DNA from: Toxotes chatareus
Lineage: Eukaryota; Chordata; Actinopteri; Toxotidae
Reading direction: 5' to 3'
DNA length: 64,000 nt
Assembly: GCA_016801885.1 (NCBI GenBank)
Contig: CM028894.1
Location: 10,795,241 to 10,859,240, forward strand
Shown: in pieces, positions 23,190 to 35,984 of the stretch
Layout of the letters: each line of letters starts with the position of its first letter
Numbering within the stretch: position 1 is the stretch's first letter
Position numbers and translations under genes: made by a program
Notes under the pieces: generated by a model
Databases searched by the model: none
What the model saw: only the letters and a program-made list of their open reading frames with translations
What the model was told of the DNA's origin: nothing

Positions 23190-23652
23190 GATACTACAAT
23201 GTAAAAATACTCTGTTGCAAGGAGAGGTCCTGCACTGGAAATTCACTTAAGTAAAAGGACAAAAGTATTTGATAAATGCACATAAAATATCAAAAGCACT
23301 TCATGTGCAGAGTCAATTTGTTGAAAACAAACAATTTTCAGTTGAATGATCCAATATCAGTTCTCAAAATCCAAATAGCTCTGCTGAATCATTGCAAATA
23401 GTTACATCAGTGTCATCCAGCCATTGTTGTGTTTAATTTTTCTTGTTTGCCCATTTTGGGTAAAGGGAAATATGAGTCCAACCTTTCCTGTAACTGCACT
23501 CTATGCAAATTTATTGTCAAAAGAAACCACCAGTGTTGCTCCTTTGTTGAATAAGAACCTCAAGGATAAAGTCTGCAGCTTGTGGAGCTAGGAAACATTC
23601 AAATAAAGTATTAATACCTCAAAATTATACTCAAGTACAATACTGATGTAGG
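23190..23652. repeat. Dispersed repeat family D, long degenerate copy
   Basis: The left end (actacaatgtaaaaatactc, then cttaagtaaaaggacaaaag) and right end (tacctcaaaattatactcaa) match the two ends of a widespread fish repeat I remember. The middle is diverged. It is non-coding and inverted relative to the short copy at 21090. Confidence 0.7.
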
Positions 23653-24297
23653 TATAAAAGGAGACACAAATATTTAGACGGAGGCAGTGAAAAAGAGAAC
23701 CAAAAAAGCAAAATAGTGGTTGATGAGAAACAAAACTGCTTCGAAGGAAAGAAGAAAAACAAGGGAGGAAGAGAAACAGAGATGGCAGGGAGAACAGACA
23801 GGCCTATTGTCCAAGAGGACAGAGAGATAATGTTACTGTTTGTGAACTGTACACTAAGCAGGCATTTTGTGATGAGTTTGCGGGAAGCGGCTGCTAAAAA
23901 ACCCGCCTTTCTCATTTCCAGAACACCCTTTGAGTTCACAGCTCTGCATCATGCTGAGCTCACCTTACAGCATTTGATTGTATGGCACATTGCTGTGTGA
24001 GTGACGGCTCCGCACTCTGCAGTGTGGACGCCCCGGCTACGCCGCCTCCTTTGATCGTAGACGCAGAATACAGCACTGCAAAGAGGAGAAGACAAGTGGA
24101 GGCTCGTCTGTTGTCCCTTGACGACCTTTTTCATCGCTGACATTTTATTGTTTCCCTTCTGGCTGAAAAATATGTGTGTGTATATGCTCAAGTGTGCAAC
24201 TGCCTGTGTGTATTGAGTGGTGCACTTGAGCTCTGCTCCCTGACATGCTAATAGCAGGTTTTCATCGTCTACAGATGTGCGTATGACTGAGTTTCTT
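23653..24297. other. Unique DNA, no gene seen
   Basis: A/G-rich at 23700-23790 and slightly GC-rich at 24000-24060. No supported exon. Confidence 0.45.
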
Positions 24298-24298
24298 G

Positions 24299-24359
<61 letters not shown>
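24298..24359. repeat. Compound (CT)n(CA)n microsatellite
   Basis: About 13 CT units followed directly by about 18 CA units. Confidence 0.97.
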
Positions 24360-24361
<2 letters not shown>

Positions 24362-24717
24362 TGTTTTGGAAAATTTGTTTGAAGCTGCCGATAGTCGATA
24401 TTCAGTTTATATTTAAATCAGACAATTTTCACAGCCGTAAATTACATGGATTTAATGTTTCCCGCAGACTTTTATTCTTGGCAGTGTGAAGTAACAGTGC
24501 CTCTAAAACAACATTTAAGCCTCATAAGAGGCACTAAACTGCACTGGAACACTTGCAAACCAGAGTATTTTGGGTGGGTTAGTAGCTGCATAAAGAGCTG
24601 TTGTTGTAGGAACTAAAACATATATATTAATGCTGTTAAATAAAGACTTTAAAATTTAATTGACTAGTTATGCAAGCGAATCTGTAGGCACAGCTATAAT
24701 TTAAACGACATGCATAC
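24360..24717. other. Unique AT-rich DNA
   Basis: Nothing recognised. Confidence 0.5.
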
Positions 24718-24830
24718 GTTAGCATGGTAACACACTCACAGTAATGACTTTATCCCACTGATATTTGGCAGATTTCATGTTGCCATGATTACAATCTTAG
24801 TTTATTGTGTAGCATGCTAACATTTGCAGA
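24718..24830. repeat. Dispersed repeat family C, distal part
   Basis: Opens with gttagcatggtaacacactc and closes with gtgtagcatgctaacatttg, with an aatcttagttta block between. These are landmarks of the distal half of family C as I remember it. It shares little with the two other copies here because they represent the other half. Confidence 0.6.
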
Positions 24831-25519
24831 CAAGCCCCCAAATCTGAATTTCCTCCCAAACAGTCGTATAAAGGATTAATGGGCAAAAACACCGTAATAT
24901 AATTAAACAAATGAATAATATGTTAACAAAATGGAACTTCTTTCATATCACGAGTAGCTAAAGGATGTATCAAACCCTAAGGCACATGCTCACATGACAC
25001 AGACACATACACGCTCTCATACCACATCTGTAGATTTGAACCAGCAGGGAAAGAAATGTCAAAAACGAGAGGATCCAGTGCAGACACTGGCCTCAAACTC
25101 CAAGGCGGCCGCTGCGTTTTCTCCTGAGTTATGGCGCGATACGGCTCCCTGTAATTTACCTTCTGCTGGAGCACGTAGGGCTGTTCGCCCAGCATTCCTC
25201 TGCCTGCCCACCGCAACACATGAAAGCTTCGGCCACAGCTGTTCTAGATGGGGGAAATGAGTCCCAGATGGCAAAGTGTTCTGTGTGTATGTGTGTGTCT
25301 GTAGTTTCTTGCCACATAAGAGAGTGCTTTTACTGTACAAGTGGCCTGAGTCACATCCCTGGGGTAATGTGGGGAAGACTATTGCAGGATGGCAGGGAAC
25401 GTGTAGGTGTAGCCTACTGTACGGGAACACACTTTTGCCATCCGCCGAGCAGCTGGTATGCACTGGACATGTGTCTGTTCTTGCTTGCACATGCACAAGA
25501 GTTCTGACTATTCCTTCTC
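24831..25519. other. Unique DNA, no gene seen
   Basis: A NotI octamer GCGGCCGC lies at 25105-25112 in a GC-richer patch (about 25080-25220). No splice-supported frame is apparent. Confidence 0.45.
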
Positions 25520-26035
25520 TGGACTCAGCGTAAAATCACACTGGAGTCGAAGATAAGCAGCAGAAACAATTTTACAACCTTGGAATCGATGAATTGCAAA
25601 CGCTGCTGAGCATATGTGCTGCATCATGCAAGCTCAATACAGCTCGAAGGCTATTGATTACACCGCTGCAATCAGCATCCATCCCGCTGTTAAATTATGC
25701 ATGTCAAAGCATAGAGTATATCCTCTGGAAAGATGGGATAATCCTGATGGTTGGAGACTGACAGTCAACCCACTATTTACTATACATCTAAATTCCTCAG
25801 TTGCTGAATTCATCCATGCATTTCATCCACGCATACAACCATTCATTTGCCAACTCAATACCAACACAGTAACCTCGTATAATAGAAAATCTCTTGAAAT
25901 CGACAGCGTTAATAAGCTGAATGAGCCACGTCAAACAAGCGCTAAAAATAAATCACAATGAACTGCAGTCCGTTGGGAGCATAATTCTGTTTGTAAACTG
26001 CTCTTTTGCAAGAGGCAGAATAAGCTGCGGGTGAG
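25520..26035. other. Repeat-free block, candidate conserved noncoding element
   Basis: More than 500 bp of balanced, high-complexity sequence without microsatellites. A 115-codon frame (25614-25961, +) lies inside but has no recognisable domain, no splice context, and reads as chance coding. The texture resembles conserved noncoding DNA, which is inference only. Confidence 0.25.
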
Positions 26036-28042
26036 TGTCACACTGAAAAGTAGCCAGTCATGATGAATACAGGGCTTTGAGAGCTGAATACTGTGCTAAG
26101 GGTCAACAGTGTTTTCTCATCCTTGCCAGACAGTTTCACACGTGGGTGAATATGCCTGTGCATGTGGTGAGTGTGTGTGTGTGCACGTGTAGGACATGCA
26201 TGTGCGCACACTTGAATATCCAGTATGTGCATGGGGGTCCACGTGTTACATGTTTGTCTGCAGACTATTTAAGATAACCATTCTCATACTGAATGGCATC
26301 CCTTTTATTGTGTTTTGATGGATCTGTGTGTGAGCATACAGCACCTGAAAGCTTTCCTTTCACAATATGATTCCTTTGTCTCTTTGTATTTCAAAATGAT
26401 GTTGAAATAAAAGTAGAAAGTGGAGCAGGGTTAAAGCTCCTATTTGTTTCCCTGTAGTGCTGAATCTTGTGTGAATATGGCAGCATGGAGGGTTGTTTCA
26501 AGACCAACAACTGCTCCCAGCTGATTGGGATGCATGAACCTCCTGTGCCACGCACTCCCACTGAAACTAGTAATGGCTCTTGATGCTATGGCTGTACAGT
26601 AAACTTCTTGCGCACACAATCGCGTAGAAAACATAAAGTCTCACATTCATTAGACTAGCAGACAATTTTGTCCACAGTGACTTAAAATAAATGTATTCAT
26701 GTGTTAGGTAGGTCTCATCAAAAATTGGACGTGCAACCCCAGCTCAAAGTGTGTGAGAGAACTACAGTGCACGTAGATTCCTCCAAGAAGAGTGTCTGAA
26801 ATTATTTGCCTCTTTCCTCACTTGCACGGTTCGAGCAAGCAAGCCAAGCGAGCCAACAATAGGATGGCAATCTTTTTGCCCTTGTCTTCGAGTATACACT
26901 TACAGAACAGGTATTAACACCTTCACCTTTAGATGTGGTTGGACCACACCTCACACAACCGGGTTTCTTTCAAGTATATTAAACCCTTTTCTGAATCTAC
27001 TCATGTTGCAGTTTTTTTTTTAATTCAAACTGACAGCGGCTGACATTTAACCAGACACCATGTGTCTCGAAGGCACCATGTGTCTGTCTGCAACCCTCTC
27101 CGGGTCAACAGTAGAGGTTGCAGAAACAAGGACTAGTGTGTAAGGGAACTTTGGACTTCCAAAATGAGAGAAATCTGCATAGATTAATATGTATAAAGCA
27201 AAGAGGAAAGGAAAAAAGTCTAGTTTTTAACCACAAGTTAATGCCACATATACAAATACGCATGCGTCAACAAATTATGTGCTTAAGTGAGTTTTATCTC
27301 TGCTTTCCCTTGACTTTCATTTTGGGTCAAGGTTCAAGCCACATGAGCTCTTTCCTTACAACATACAGTACACGCTGGTTTTACAGGCCCTGAAAGCGCT
27401 GGTGAGCAGGACAAACAACGTGTTATGGAGGTCAAAGGTTGATGGTATAATGTCCTACAGTTAACAGATGAGGGAGGGCCAGGAAGTAACAGAGATTACA
27501 ACACATTACCCGTTGCTCAGACGAGCCTGGCGGAGTTAAGCAAGAAGGTGAAAGTTCAAGTCTTGAAACCCGACAGCTGGGTGGTTGTTCCTTTCTCGGT
27601 GAAGCTGATGACGGTGAACGTCTTTTAGCCTCATGTCTGAGATATTTCGTTGTGAAAGCTGGGAAGGGAGAGACAGCTTTCTTCTGGTGACTGGTTTCTC
27701 TAGTTTTGAAGCTCTTCATTGATCTTTGCTTTCTGCCATAAGCCTGTTACCGTACAAAGAATGAAAACGTTTTAAATGCCATTCAAGTTTTGAGATCATC
27801 TTCTAAAAGTTTGCAGTCACAACAAAAGGCCAAGATAACAGGGAAGCTCTTAAATCTGTGTTCAGTGTACACAGGCCACTTGAAGCTGTGACTCTGATTT
27901 AGGAGATTACTTTTTATTAAAGGCTATAAATCTGTTGGTATTAAAATGTTCTTCTATTCCATCAGTGAGAAAAACTCTAGGCTCTACCACTAGAATGTAA
28001 ATCCAAGTTCCATCAACATTTTTAATTGAAAAGACTGAACTC
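26036..28042. other. Unique DNA, possible short repeat fragment
   Basis: The stretch 26654-26710 loosely resembles a fish repeat that contains 'gtgacttacaataa', but it is short. GT-rich patches lie near 26165. No gene is supported. Confidence 0.4.
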
Positions 28043-28583
28043 TGTCATAGTCAGGAAGTAAGGCTCTGTTATGTTTGGTCTTGTGTTCATGTTGTCTTGT
28101 GGGTTTTGCTTTTATTTTGAAATTTTATCTCCTTTTGTTTCAGGTTGCTTACCCTTCCTCTTGTTTCCCGCCAGTGTGATTGTTTTCCCCGCCCTAATTG
28201 TTTCCACCTGTTTCCCCTTACCTGGTGTCTATAGTTTGCGTCTCCCCCTTGTCCTGTGCCAGTTTGTCTTGTCTTTTGTCGAGTGAACCAGCGTCCTATC
28301 AAGCCTTTCTATCTCATGTCAGGTTTTGTGGTTCATTTGTACTTTAATAGTTCTGGTTTTGATTAATTGTCTTGCCTTTTGTTCTACATTATTCCTCGTA
28401 AGAGTGATTTTTTGTTTCCTTGCCAGATTGATTTTGCATTCGTTTTGACCTTTTGTTTTTGTGCCTTTTTCCCCTGTTGGGTGATTCTTAATTTGTTACT
28501 TTGCTTATTAAAGACTATTTTAGTTATTTGATCTGTCACCTTGGAGCCGTGCGTTTGGGTTCAGTTCAAGTTCAGTCGTGACA
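28043..28583 (+). mobile_element. Solo LTR of a Ty3/Gypsy-type retrotransposon
   Basis: A 541-bp unit begins TGTCATAG and ends TCGTGACA, an imperfect inverted terminal pair. The pentamer GAACT lies at 28037-28041 (one base before the LTR) and again at 28584-28588, consistent with a target-site duplication. An internal block resembling CGCCCTAATTG then CACCTGTTTCCCC aligns in position with the LTRs at 41.1, 51.6 and 52.9 kb. A late ATTAAAG (28508-28514) could be its polyadenylation signal. No gag or pol sequence adjoins it, so LTR-LTR recombination probably removed the body. Orientation is inferred from the polyadenylation-like signal and similarity to the other LTRs. Confidence 0.82.
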
Positions 28584-29162
28584 GAACTTCAGTTGATCCC
28601 AGGGGTGCAACACACAACTCTGACCTTCATTTCAACAAAACAGATCCCACTGCAGTGAAGTTATGGCACATAAAAAGAAAAGGAAGAGAAATGCCCACCA
28701 GAAATTCTCACTCTTCTGTCAACCGTCTCTCACCTCTGAAGTACCGTGACAAAACTGTCTGCCTCTGTTCTCCTGTGAGACCCATCAGTAAGCAAAGTGC
28801 CGCTTGTTCTGCCCCACAGTAGTGAGACATTCGGGCGCCGCGTTAGTTGCTTCTGCGTCTAGACACAGCCAACATACCTCCTTAGTAAAACACGGAGTGA
28901 AAAGTAAAGTGCAACTTTATATTGCGCTCACACACAGTGATGTCATCTTGGCGCTGCCAAGAAAACAGTGGCCCTCATTTGCATTTTGTTTTAGGCTGAC
29001 AGCATCTTTTAAAATCCCATCCAAATAACATCTGACAAAGATCCCGGTTGGTTTTTCTCATGTTTTTTTTCCCTCTCCCTTCCTCTTCCGTCCCTCCCTT
29101 TTCTTCTTTCTCAATTACTCTTAACTTTTATCTGCACTTGTTAGTCCATAGCACACACTTTT

Positions 29163-29164
<2 letters not shown>
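28584..29164. other. Unique DNA, no gene seen
   Basis: Right flank of the solo LTR. No recognisable structure other than a pyrimidine-rich patch near 29060-29110. Confidence 0.45.

Positions 29165-29193
<29 letters not shown>
29165..29193. repeat. Compound (CT)n(CA)n microsatellite
   Basis: Short CT run followed by a CA run of about nine units. Confidence 0.93.
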
Positions 29194-31509
29194 GTACACA
29201 ACTAAGAGAAAGAGGCCTCTGTGTTCTGGAGACAAAAGCTCCTCTTTCTCCAGAATGGGAGCTGAGCTTCCGGTTGAAGCTCAGTGTGTCAGAGGGGAGA
29301 GGAAGGGCAGACGACGGGCCAAGAATACGATATGCAGTGAAGTGTGTGTGTGGAAATTTACATGTCTTCATTTATCTGTGTTTTGATCCAGCGTGCTATG
29401 TGTGTGAGCCTGAATATGGGTGCCTCACTTTGAATCCATTAACGCAATTGTGTCTCTCCATCTCTCTCTCTGTGTCTCGGGAGCTTTCCCTCCCAGTGTG
29501 TGTGTGCACAAGTGTGTGTGTGTGTTGTCAGGGTGGTCCACCGGCTGGGTGAGGGCACTGAGTTTGTGTCAGCCTGGTGTGAACCAGTTAACCGCCCCCC
29601 TGCAGACACAGTAAGACTGATTGGTCGCCAGGGAGCGATGGGAGCGAGCTCAGTTCTCACCATTTAATGCAGAGAAACAAACACCAGGGACTCTCTTTCT
29701 CTTTATCTTCCTCACCCGCTCATTCGCTTCTTTCACTTCCTTTTTTTCTTTAATCTTTTGTGTCTAAATTATGTTAAGCACAATATCCAGATGATCAAAT
29801 GACAGAGATGGATGTGGAGATAAACACATTTCTCTTTATTAGACGCATAAACTTTTGTGACAACTAGATAAGGACCAGTAATGATGGTTCTTGGTTCAGC
29901 TGAAGTGTGTGGCTCTGTGTGTTTGCATGCGCGAACAGTGCAGTCAGTCAGTGAGTCTTAATGAGATTCGAGGGGTGCGACTGAACGTTTAGCACTCATT
30001 GCTTGACATTCGCAGCTCTCAATTACAGCGATAGCAGTAGACAAAGGGGTGCAATCACAGCCTCCTGCGTGGGTTTCCTCTGGGAAAATGTTTTTCTTTA
30101 CTGAAATCACAACATAAATGGACTTCTGAAAATGATTCACTGACACTTAAACTTATTTTTTTCCTTTTGACTGCAAAAGAACTTGTAACCAGCACTGTGA
30201 GAATACTATATAAATAAATCTTAATGTTATGTTTCGTTCCACAGGCAAACTCCAGATTAGAGTGTGCCTCTCTCCTTATTCACCACAATATTACAGAAAG
30301 TAGAGACAATTTTGCAGCTTCATCCACTTTTTCCACATAAAGTGACAAGCTGGTCTTAAAGTCTGCATATAAAATGTAGGACAATGTCTCTTGTCTTTTC
30401 TATGTTGACCCAGTTGCTGCAGAGAAAGTTACATAAAATATTTTAGAGGCTCCTTTGAAGTGGAGTGTTTACTCTGCAAATTCAGCACCTTGTTCAGGGT
30501 TAATTGTAGATCTAGAGTCGCCTTTTCATTTACTTTGTTAATCAGATGAGACTAAAACACTAAATCCATCATGAACACAAAACACTGGATAAATTCAAGC
30601 TTCAAAATATTTGTACGTTCCCACACACGTCCTCACACACGCCTCCACCCTACTTAACTGGTGTTAGGGACAGTGACAAAAGCCCTCCATTTGATTTCGC
30701 TCCTCCGCTCTCCACCCATTGATCGGTGTCTGGGGCTCACTATAAATCTGCTGTGGCTGACAAAAAAAGAAGATTGCAGGTGGTTACACCTGCACAAATA
30801 CAACCCAGTTAGCCTAAATCAGTGGGGCCAGTATCGCACCCATACATGCAAGCGGACAACAGTCAAGAAAACGTTGCATGGTTTTCACAGTAGGACTTGA
30901 AAGGACGAAAAATTGGGTGCATGTGTCAACATATGATGAAAATGTGAGGTCTGTCTAGATTGCCTGTGTGTTGGATTATTATAAGTGTGCATGTTGTGTA
31001 ACTGTGTATGCACATGCCTACACTTTGCATGTGGGTGTATTTCTTCATATGTGCTGTGTTTGTGGTTGTATGCAAACACGTGTGCATGTAGATGCATATC
31101 TGTCGGAGAGTGTATAGAATATGGGTACGTGTGTGTGCCACTTTGCACATGGGTGTGTGTGCTTGTAGCTGAGAGCTGTTTGTGTTTGTGAGGTAGCCCC
31201 GCCCTTATTTCTCACACCAGTCACTAGCAGATGCTGCTGAGGTGTGTTTGTTGGTTTATTATTTCATGCTCACCACACACACATACACACACACAGATAG
31301 AGACGGAGAGACGGAAAGTGACATGTCATCCCACCCTTGGATGTATGTTCACACACAAACATTGGCACGCATACAAACATGTAGCACATTGACACCTCCC
31401 TGCAATTAGCTTCTTCTCTGGTGTTAGCATAAGCTACTGTAAACTAGTGTAATCCCTGTTCTTAACTGTTTAAACACCTCCCACACAGATCCCACCATAC
31501 AGGCCACTG
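29194..31509. other. Unique DNA with GT-rich patches
   Basis: GT-rich patches near 29500-29525 and 31125-31190, and a CA patch at 31272-31295. No gene or repeat family is recognised. Confidence 0.45.
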
Positions 31510-32020
31510 TTAGCTTTGCATTTGTATTCTGGCATTAACCTCAGAAGTGGAACAGTGTACGTACAGATGGGCTTCGTTGAGGGATGCAGTAATAGCCATG
31601 CTGTAGATTATTTCATTCAAAGTATAATACTGTACCATGCAAATACTGCAAATTGTTCTTGGAAAAAATGGGCATTAAATCCCATTCCTTTCACCTTAGC
31701 TGTGAAAAAGCGCTTTTCCTTGGATGGGTTGATAGCTGACTCATGCAGCGAAAAGGCTTTTCAGAAAATAGCCACCTTTCATGGATATTTTAAGTGGACA
31801 TGGAAATATTCCTATTGCTCTTTTATGTTTCTATCTATGTGCTTTCCATGCCTTTCATGGCACACATCCACTCCACGCTTTTTATTTGCTTTCTGTGCTT
31901 ACTTTGATGGTTCTCGAGCGCTCTCCGTGCCCGACACATTTACATGCCAGCGTTCTTTATGCAACGTAACTCGCCCGGCTTCACCGTTGACACACACAAT
32001 TTTGCAAATCTATAGGGATG
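31510..32020. other. Repeat-free block, candidate conserved noncoding element
   Basis: About 500 bp of balanced, high-complexity sequence. It carries a 170-codon open frame on + (31516-32028) and a shorter overlapping frame. The frame has no domain I recognise, no initiation or splice context, and its residue content looks non-coding. The lack of stops over 500 bp and of simple repeats makes it worth a conservation check. Confidence 0.25.
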
Positions 32021-33910
32021 TTTTGTGAAAGGTTTCCATGTGGGATGTCTCTGATATGCATGGGTGGGGGAAGAAACCTGTATAGTCAGCGAGGAAGGGG
32101 AGAGGTGGAGCGTTAAGGCGAGGCTAATTTGTTCGTGATTGGCATTGATTAAAGTCAGTCCCAGGAGAGTTATGAGCACAAACAGGGACTCACTCATGAT
32201 ATAACTACAGTGTGTGTTACAAAAGCTGTCTTACTGTCTCTGTCTCTGTTGTTTTCCCCTAAGAATTATTTTATTATTATAATTATTTAAAGGTGTTAGA
32301 AATATTTCAGCATCCCGTCATCTGTTGTCCTGTTATCTGTTGCAATTTAAAATTACACCACTGACAATAAACTGGTCCCAGTAAAGCAGAGGACACTATA
32401 TATATTACGATTCTTCTTCTGCAGCAGAGTATATTTTATGTATAGGTTGAACTTGACAAGAAGGAAAACCCAGAAAATGCTTTATCTGTGCATGAAATTA
32501 CACATTCATCCAGCACGTGCTTTGATGGATGCTGTGTCAACCACTTTGACTGTTGATGGTGCTTTCTTACCCCGAGTGTTTGAGCTGAGCTCAAAGTGGT
32601 CAACTTAACCGCTAACACTTTTTTTTTTGGACAGCCCGGTGTTGATACTCAACAACTCATATGAGGTGACAAGAAGTAGGTGTTCAACAAAGTGTCACTT
32701 GTCTATGCACTGCTAACATAATCCCACAGTACAACCCGACAGTGAAACTCTAAACCTGAAACCCTCCACTGACAGCCTCTCTAACAGTATTTTCATAAGG
32801 CTGGCAGGTCTTAATGGCAGGGTGAACAGATCATCTATTTATCGCTAGGTAGAAACTCTATCTTTAAATGGACAATTAACAATGGAACAATTGAATCAGT
32901 GGGTGTGGTGGTTGTGTTACGTTTTAAACTAAGTCTGCGACTACACAACAAGAAGCCGAAGAAGATCTCTGGTGCCAATAACCAGGGTGGGTGCAGGGAC
33001 GTTCTTGACCCTGCAGACTTATTTTTTAGTACTATCTGAAAGGCTTAAAAACTTACAGTATATTAATGCAGAACACACAGTAATTTATAATATTAAAGTG
33101 AAAAAATAAATCACCAGTGGTTCTGTGTACATTTGAAGAGGTCACATCTATCATATGGTTGAAGTCAGGTTAATATAACTTGATTAATAAATACATCTCT
33201 TGAATTGCTGATGTGTCAAGTGCTAAACTGCAACTCTGTCTTTTGCAGGATTAAAATTAAAAGTGAATATGGCTGGATGTTTATACAGGAGTCAGTTTTA
33301 CAAGCTGTCACCTGACCTTGGAATAACCTGGAGAGGAAAAGGATATCTGTTGCAAAAACCTTCCTCAGGTTCTCATCATTTCTAATAAGTTTAAAGTGAC
33401 TTTTACAGACGGGAAATCTTCCACTTCGATATTGTTCTAATTGGTGTCTATTTTTAGCTTTAACTGTTCAAGCACTGTTTGGCTTGCTTGTACTGACGGC
33501 ACACCTCTGGCAGAAGGTGACAGGAAATGGGTGCTCTCCACAGCTGTTTGATCACAGTTGCATTAAACCAGTCACGTGTGCGGCTCAGGAGTAAATTGCA
33601 GATTTCATCACCCCCTTCAAAACACTTCCATCTTCTTTCTCTGCATGTCGGATTGCAGTCTATTGACATATTGTTTTTCTTTCCACGCAGACTGGCTTGT
33701 GCAGATGTTTACTCTGTGCATTGCGTAGTGCTTGCATTGCTCCGTCTGTTCAGCATGTTGAGGCAAGACAAGTAAATGCTGATGCAAAAAGATTCTCCTA
33801 TAGCCTGATCTATGGAAACCCCTGGCACAGATGAATGAAGTAACACTGATGCAACTTCCAGTGTTGACTTGGCTCTTATGATGCCATCATGGTGCTGCAT
33901 TGACACACAG
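32021..33910. other. Unique DNA, no gene seen
   Basis: Mixed to AT-rich. No simple repeat of note before the CA tract at 33911. Confidence 0.45.
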
Positions 33911-33931
33911 ATACACACACACACACACACA
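33911..33931. repeat. (CA)n microsatellite
   Basis: About ten CA units, then a further interrupted CA patch to 33944. Confidence 0.92.
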
Positions 33932-35039
33932 AACACACACACTCCCATCCATCCATACCTCCAAAGATCCTTGACGGAGCAAGTCAAGCGGAGGTCCTTT
34001 AATGTTATGGTCCCCTATCACTCTTCTTAATCTGTCTGAGGTGACAGCCACAATAATGCCTTTTCCTGGAGCGCACTGTGTGTGTGTGCGTTTGTGTGTT
34101 TAAAATATTGCAGTTAGAGAAGTGCAAAGAGGGACCAAATAATGTACACAAGGCCCCAGAGACAAGTTGGGGCCCCCGCTGGTGTGTTCCCCCCTCCAAC
34201 CCCTGCACACACAAACACATCTATCCTGGCAATGCATTCATAGCAGACATCACATTAACCCTGTTTCCCTCTGGACCTCTACCATTAGCAGGCCTACAAA
34301 CCCCCTCACCCCCTTCCTCTTCTCCCCCCTTTTTCCTTGATCTGTTTTTGCCACTTTGGGTTGCAAGGGGCCTTTTTGTCTCCTCTGTTGTTCATAAGCT
34401 GGGGACTTTGGGGGAATCATGTACCAAGAAGACGTGGGGGAAAAAGCATCTCATTACACTCCTCGAGCTTTGTACTTGAGCTGATAAGTCCCAGTTGCGC
34501 CACCAACATGTTAGTTTAACAAAGCAGCACATATTGTTGGATGCACCGGCCAAAATAATGGGTGGAGGGGTCGAGGGAAGGTGAGACGAAGAGAGCGAGA
34601 AAAAGCCACAAAGACGGAAGTGTAGGGGTTAAAGATGATAAGATGAAACAGTAATGACCCCCATGGGAAGATATCTCAGCTACTAATCTAATAGGATTCA
34701 GCAGGGAGACATAGATTACAATAAAGCAATACAAACATTAAAAGGAATAAAAGCAATAAGAATGGGGTGGAAAATGTTGGTGACAAAGGAAAAGACGACA
34801 GATTACTTTGTGTGTCCAGTGCATGTTGGCATGCACAAGTGTTGGGAAAAGAAGGCGCAAGTTAGAGAAAAAAGATATTAAAAAAAAGGATAAGGATGAA
34901 TATAATTCCCTCTGTGAGCAAAGACCCACCCCCCACCCATCCTCTTTCACTGTTTTCTCCATTCCTACAGTCAGTAAAGTACAAATAAAAGGAACACAAA
35001 ACCAGAGGAAAAAAAAAATCACACAATTAATTAAACCAA
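33932..35039. other. Unique DNA, no gene seen
   Basis: C-rich near 34165-34340 and A/G-rich near 34560-34620 and 34840-34895. No coding evidence. Confidence 0.45.
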
Positions 35040-35290
35040 TTTGATGCTACTAACGGGAGCCTCCAGCAGGGAGTATAACCGACCCTGTGCTAATTGTTGC
35101 TACCGGTTCATTAAATGGTTTTACACAGCGCCATGTGACAGCACGGAGCTTCTTTGGAGATGCTAATAAACAGAATTCATTACGGAAACAATAGGAAAAC
35201 AGTAATTAGCCAGATCCACCACCCTAACAGAGTGGTGTAGTATGTATAATTTAGTCAGCTGATGAATTACAAACAGTGAGGGGCTGAGCC
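35040..35290. promoter_or_regulatory. Candidate conserved enhancer block (homeodomain/SOX motifs)
   Basis: High-complexity, repeat-free sequence with several developmental-factor motifs: a SOX-type AACAAT (35187-35192), a homeodomain core TAATTA (35203-35208), and further ATTA/TAAT cores upstream. The texture is like that of vertebrate conserved noncoding elements, but no alignment is available. Confidence 0.3.
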
Positions 35291-35777
35291 AAAAAAAAAT
35301 GAGGGCAAGATGACTGTGAAGATTTCTACACTGGAGACATGCAACAATATGTATAAGTAATAAGACAATTTAAAAAATAAATAAAAATGTTACATTATTA
35401 CTTTGCAAATTGTTTTAACCACCATTTAACTATTTAAATATCAGTAATTGTTCAAATTTCCAAATTATTTAATATTTTTCTTTTTTTTTTTTTCTCACAG
35501 TGTAAAAAGGTCTTGCGTCCTTTCTGGGATCCTATTTCTCTTGTTTGTGCAAGCTTTTTTCTGCTATTTTCTTCACATACTTTTAGATGACATCTACTGA
35601 TATCACTTGGTTTTCCTTTGAGCTGCAAATTATCGGCATTGTTTCCCCTCCCTGCTGATATTCATGCATAAATTACAGCTCTACCTACAGGAATTTCTAT
35701 GATTTATGTCTGGTAAAGGCTGGGAACTGTAAGTTTATATATCGAATTAAGCAGGTCATTATTGTGGCAGATACATG
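35291..35777. other. AT-rich unique DNA
   Basis: Contains A/T runs, including T-rich sequence at about 35478-35493. No gene. Confidence 0.5.
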
Positions 35778-35805
35778 TTGTTTATTTATTTATTTATTTA
35801 TTTTT
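35778..35805. repeat. (TTTA)n microsatellite
   Basis: About six TTTA units. Confidence 0.93.
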
Positions 35806-35984
35806 CACGATTTAGAATAATATTCTCATATTGTGCTAGCCTATTCTTGAAATGAATTAATAGCCAATATTCTGGAAATAGAAATCAGTATTTACTTAAT
35901 ATACGATTTTATGCCTAGCACGCAGCCCTATAACATGTTTACTGTGCACGCCATCTCCATTTCAGAGCAGCAACATGATGCCGT

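Noticed and set aside
24718..24731. X-box-like GTTAGCATGGTAAC
   Set aside because: Matches the RFX consensus well, but it lies at the edge of dispersed family C, whose gttagcatgctaac core explains it.
30481..30497. RE1/NRSE-like TTCAGCACCTTGTTCAG
   Set aside because: The left half-site is good, but the right half is missing two key positions of the REST motif.
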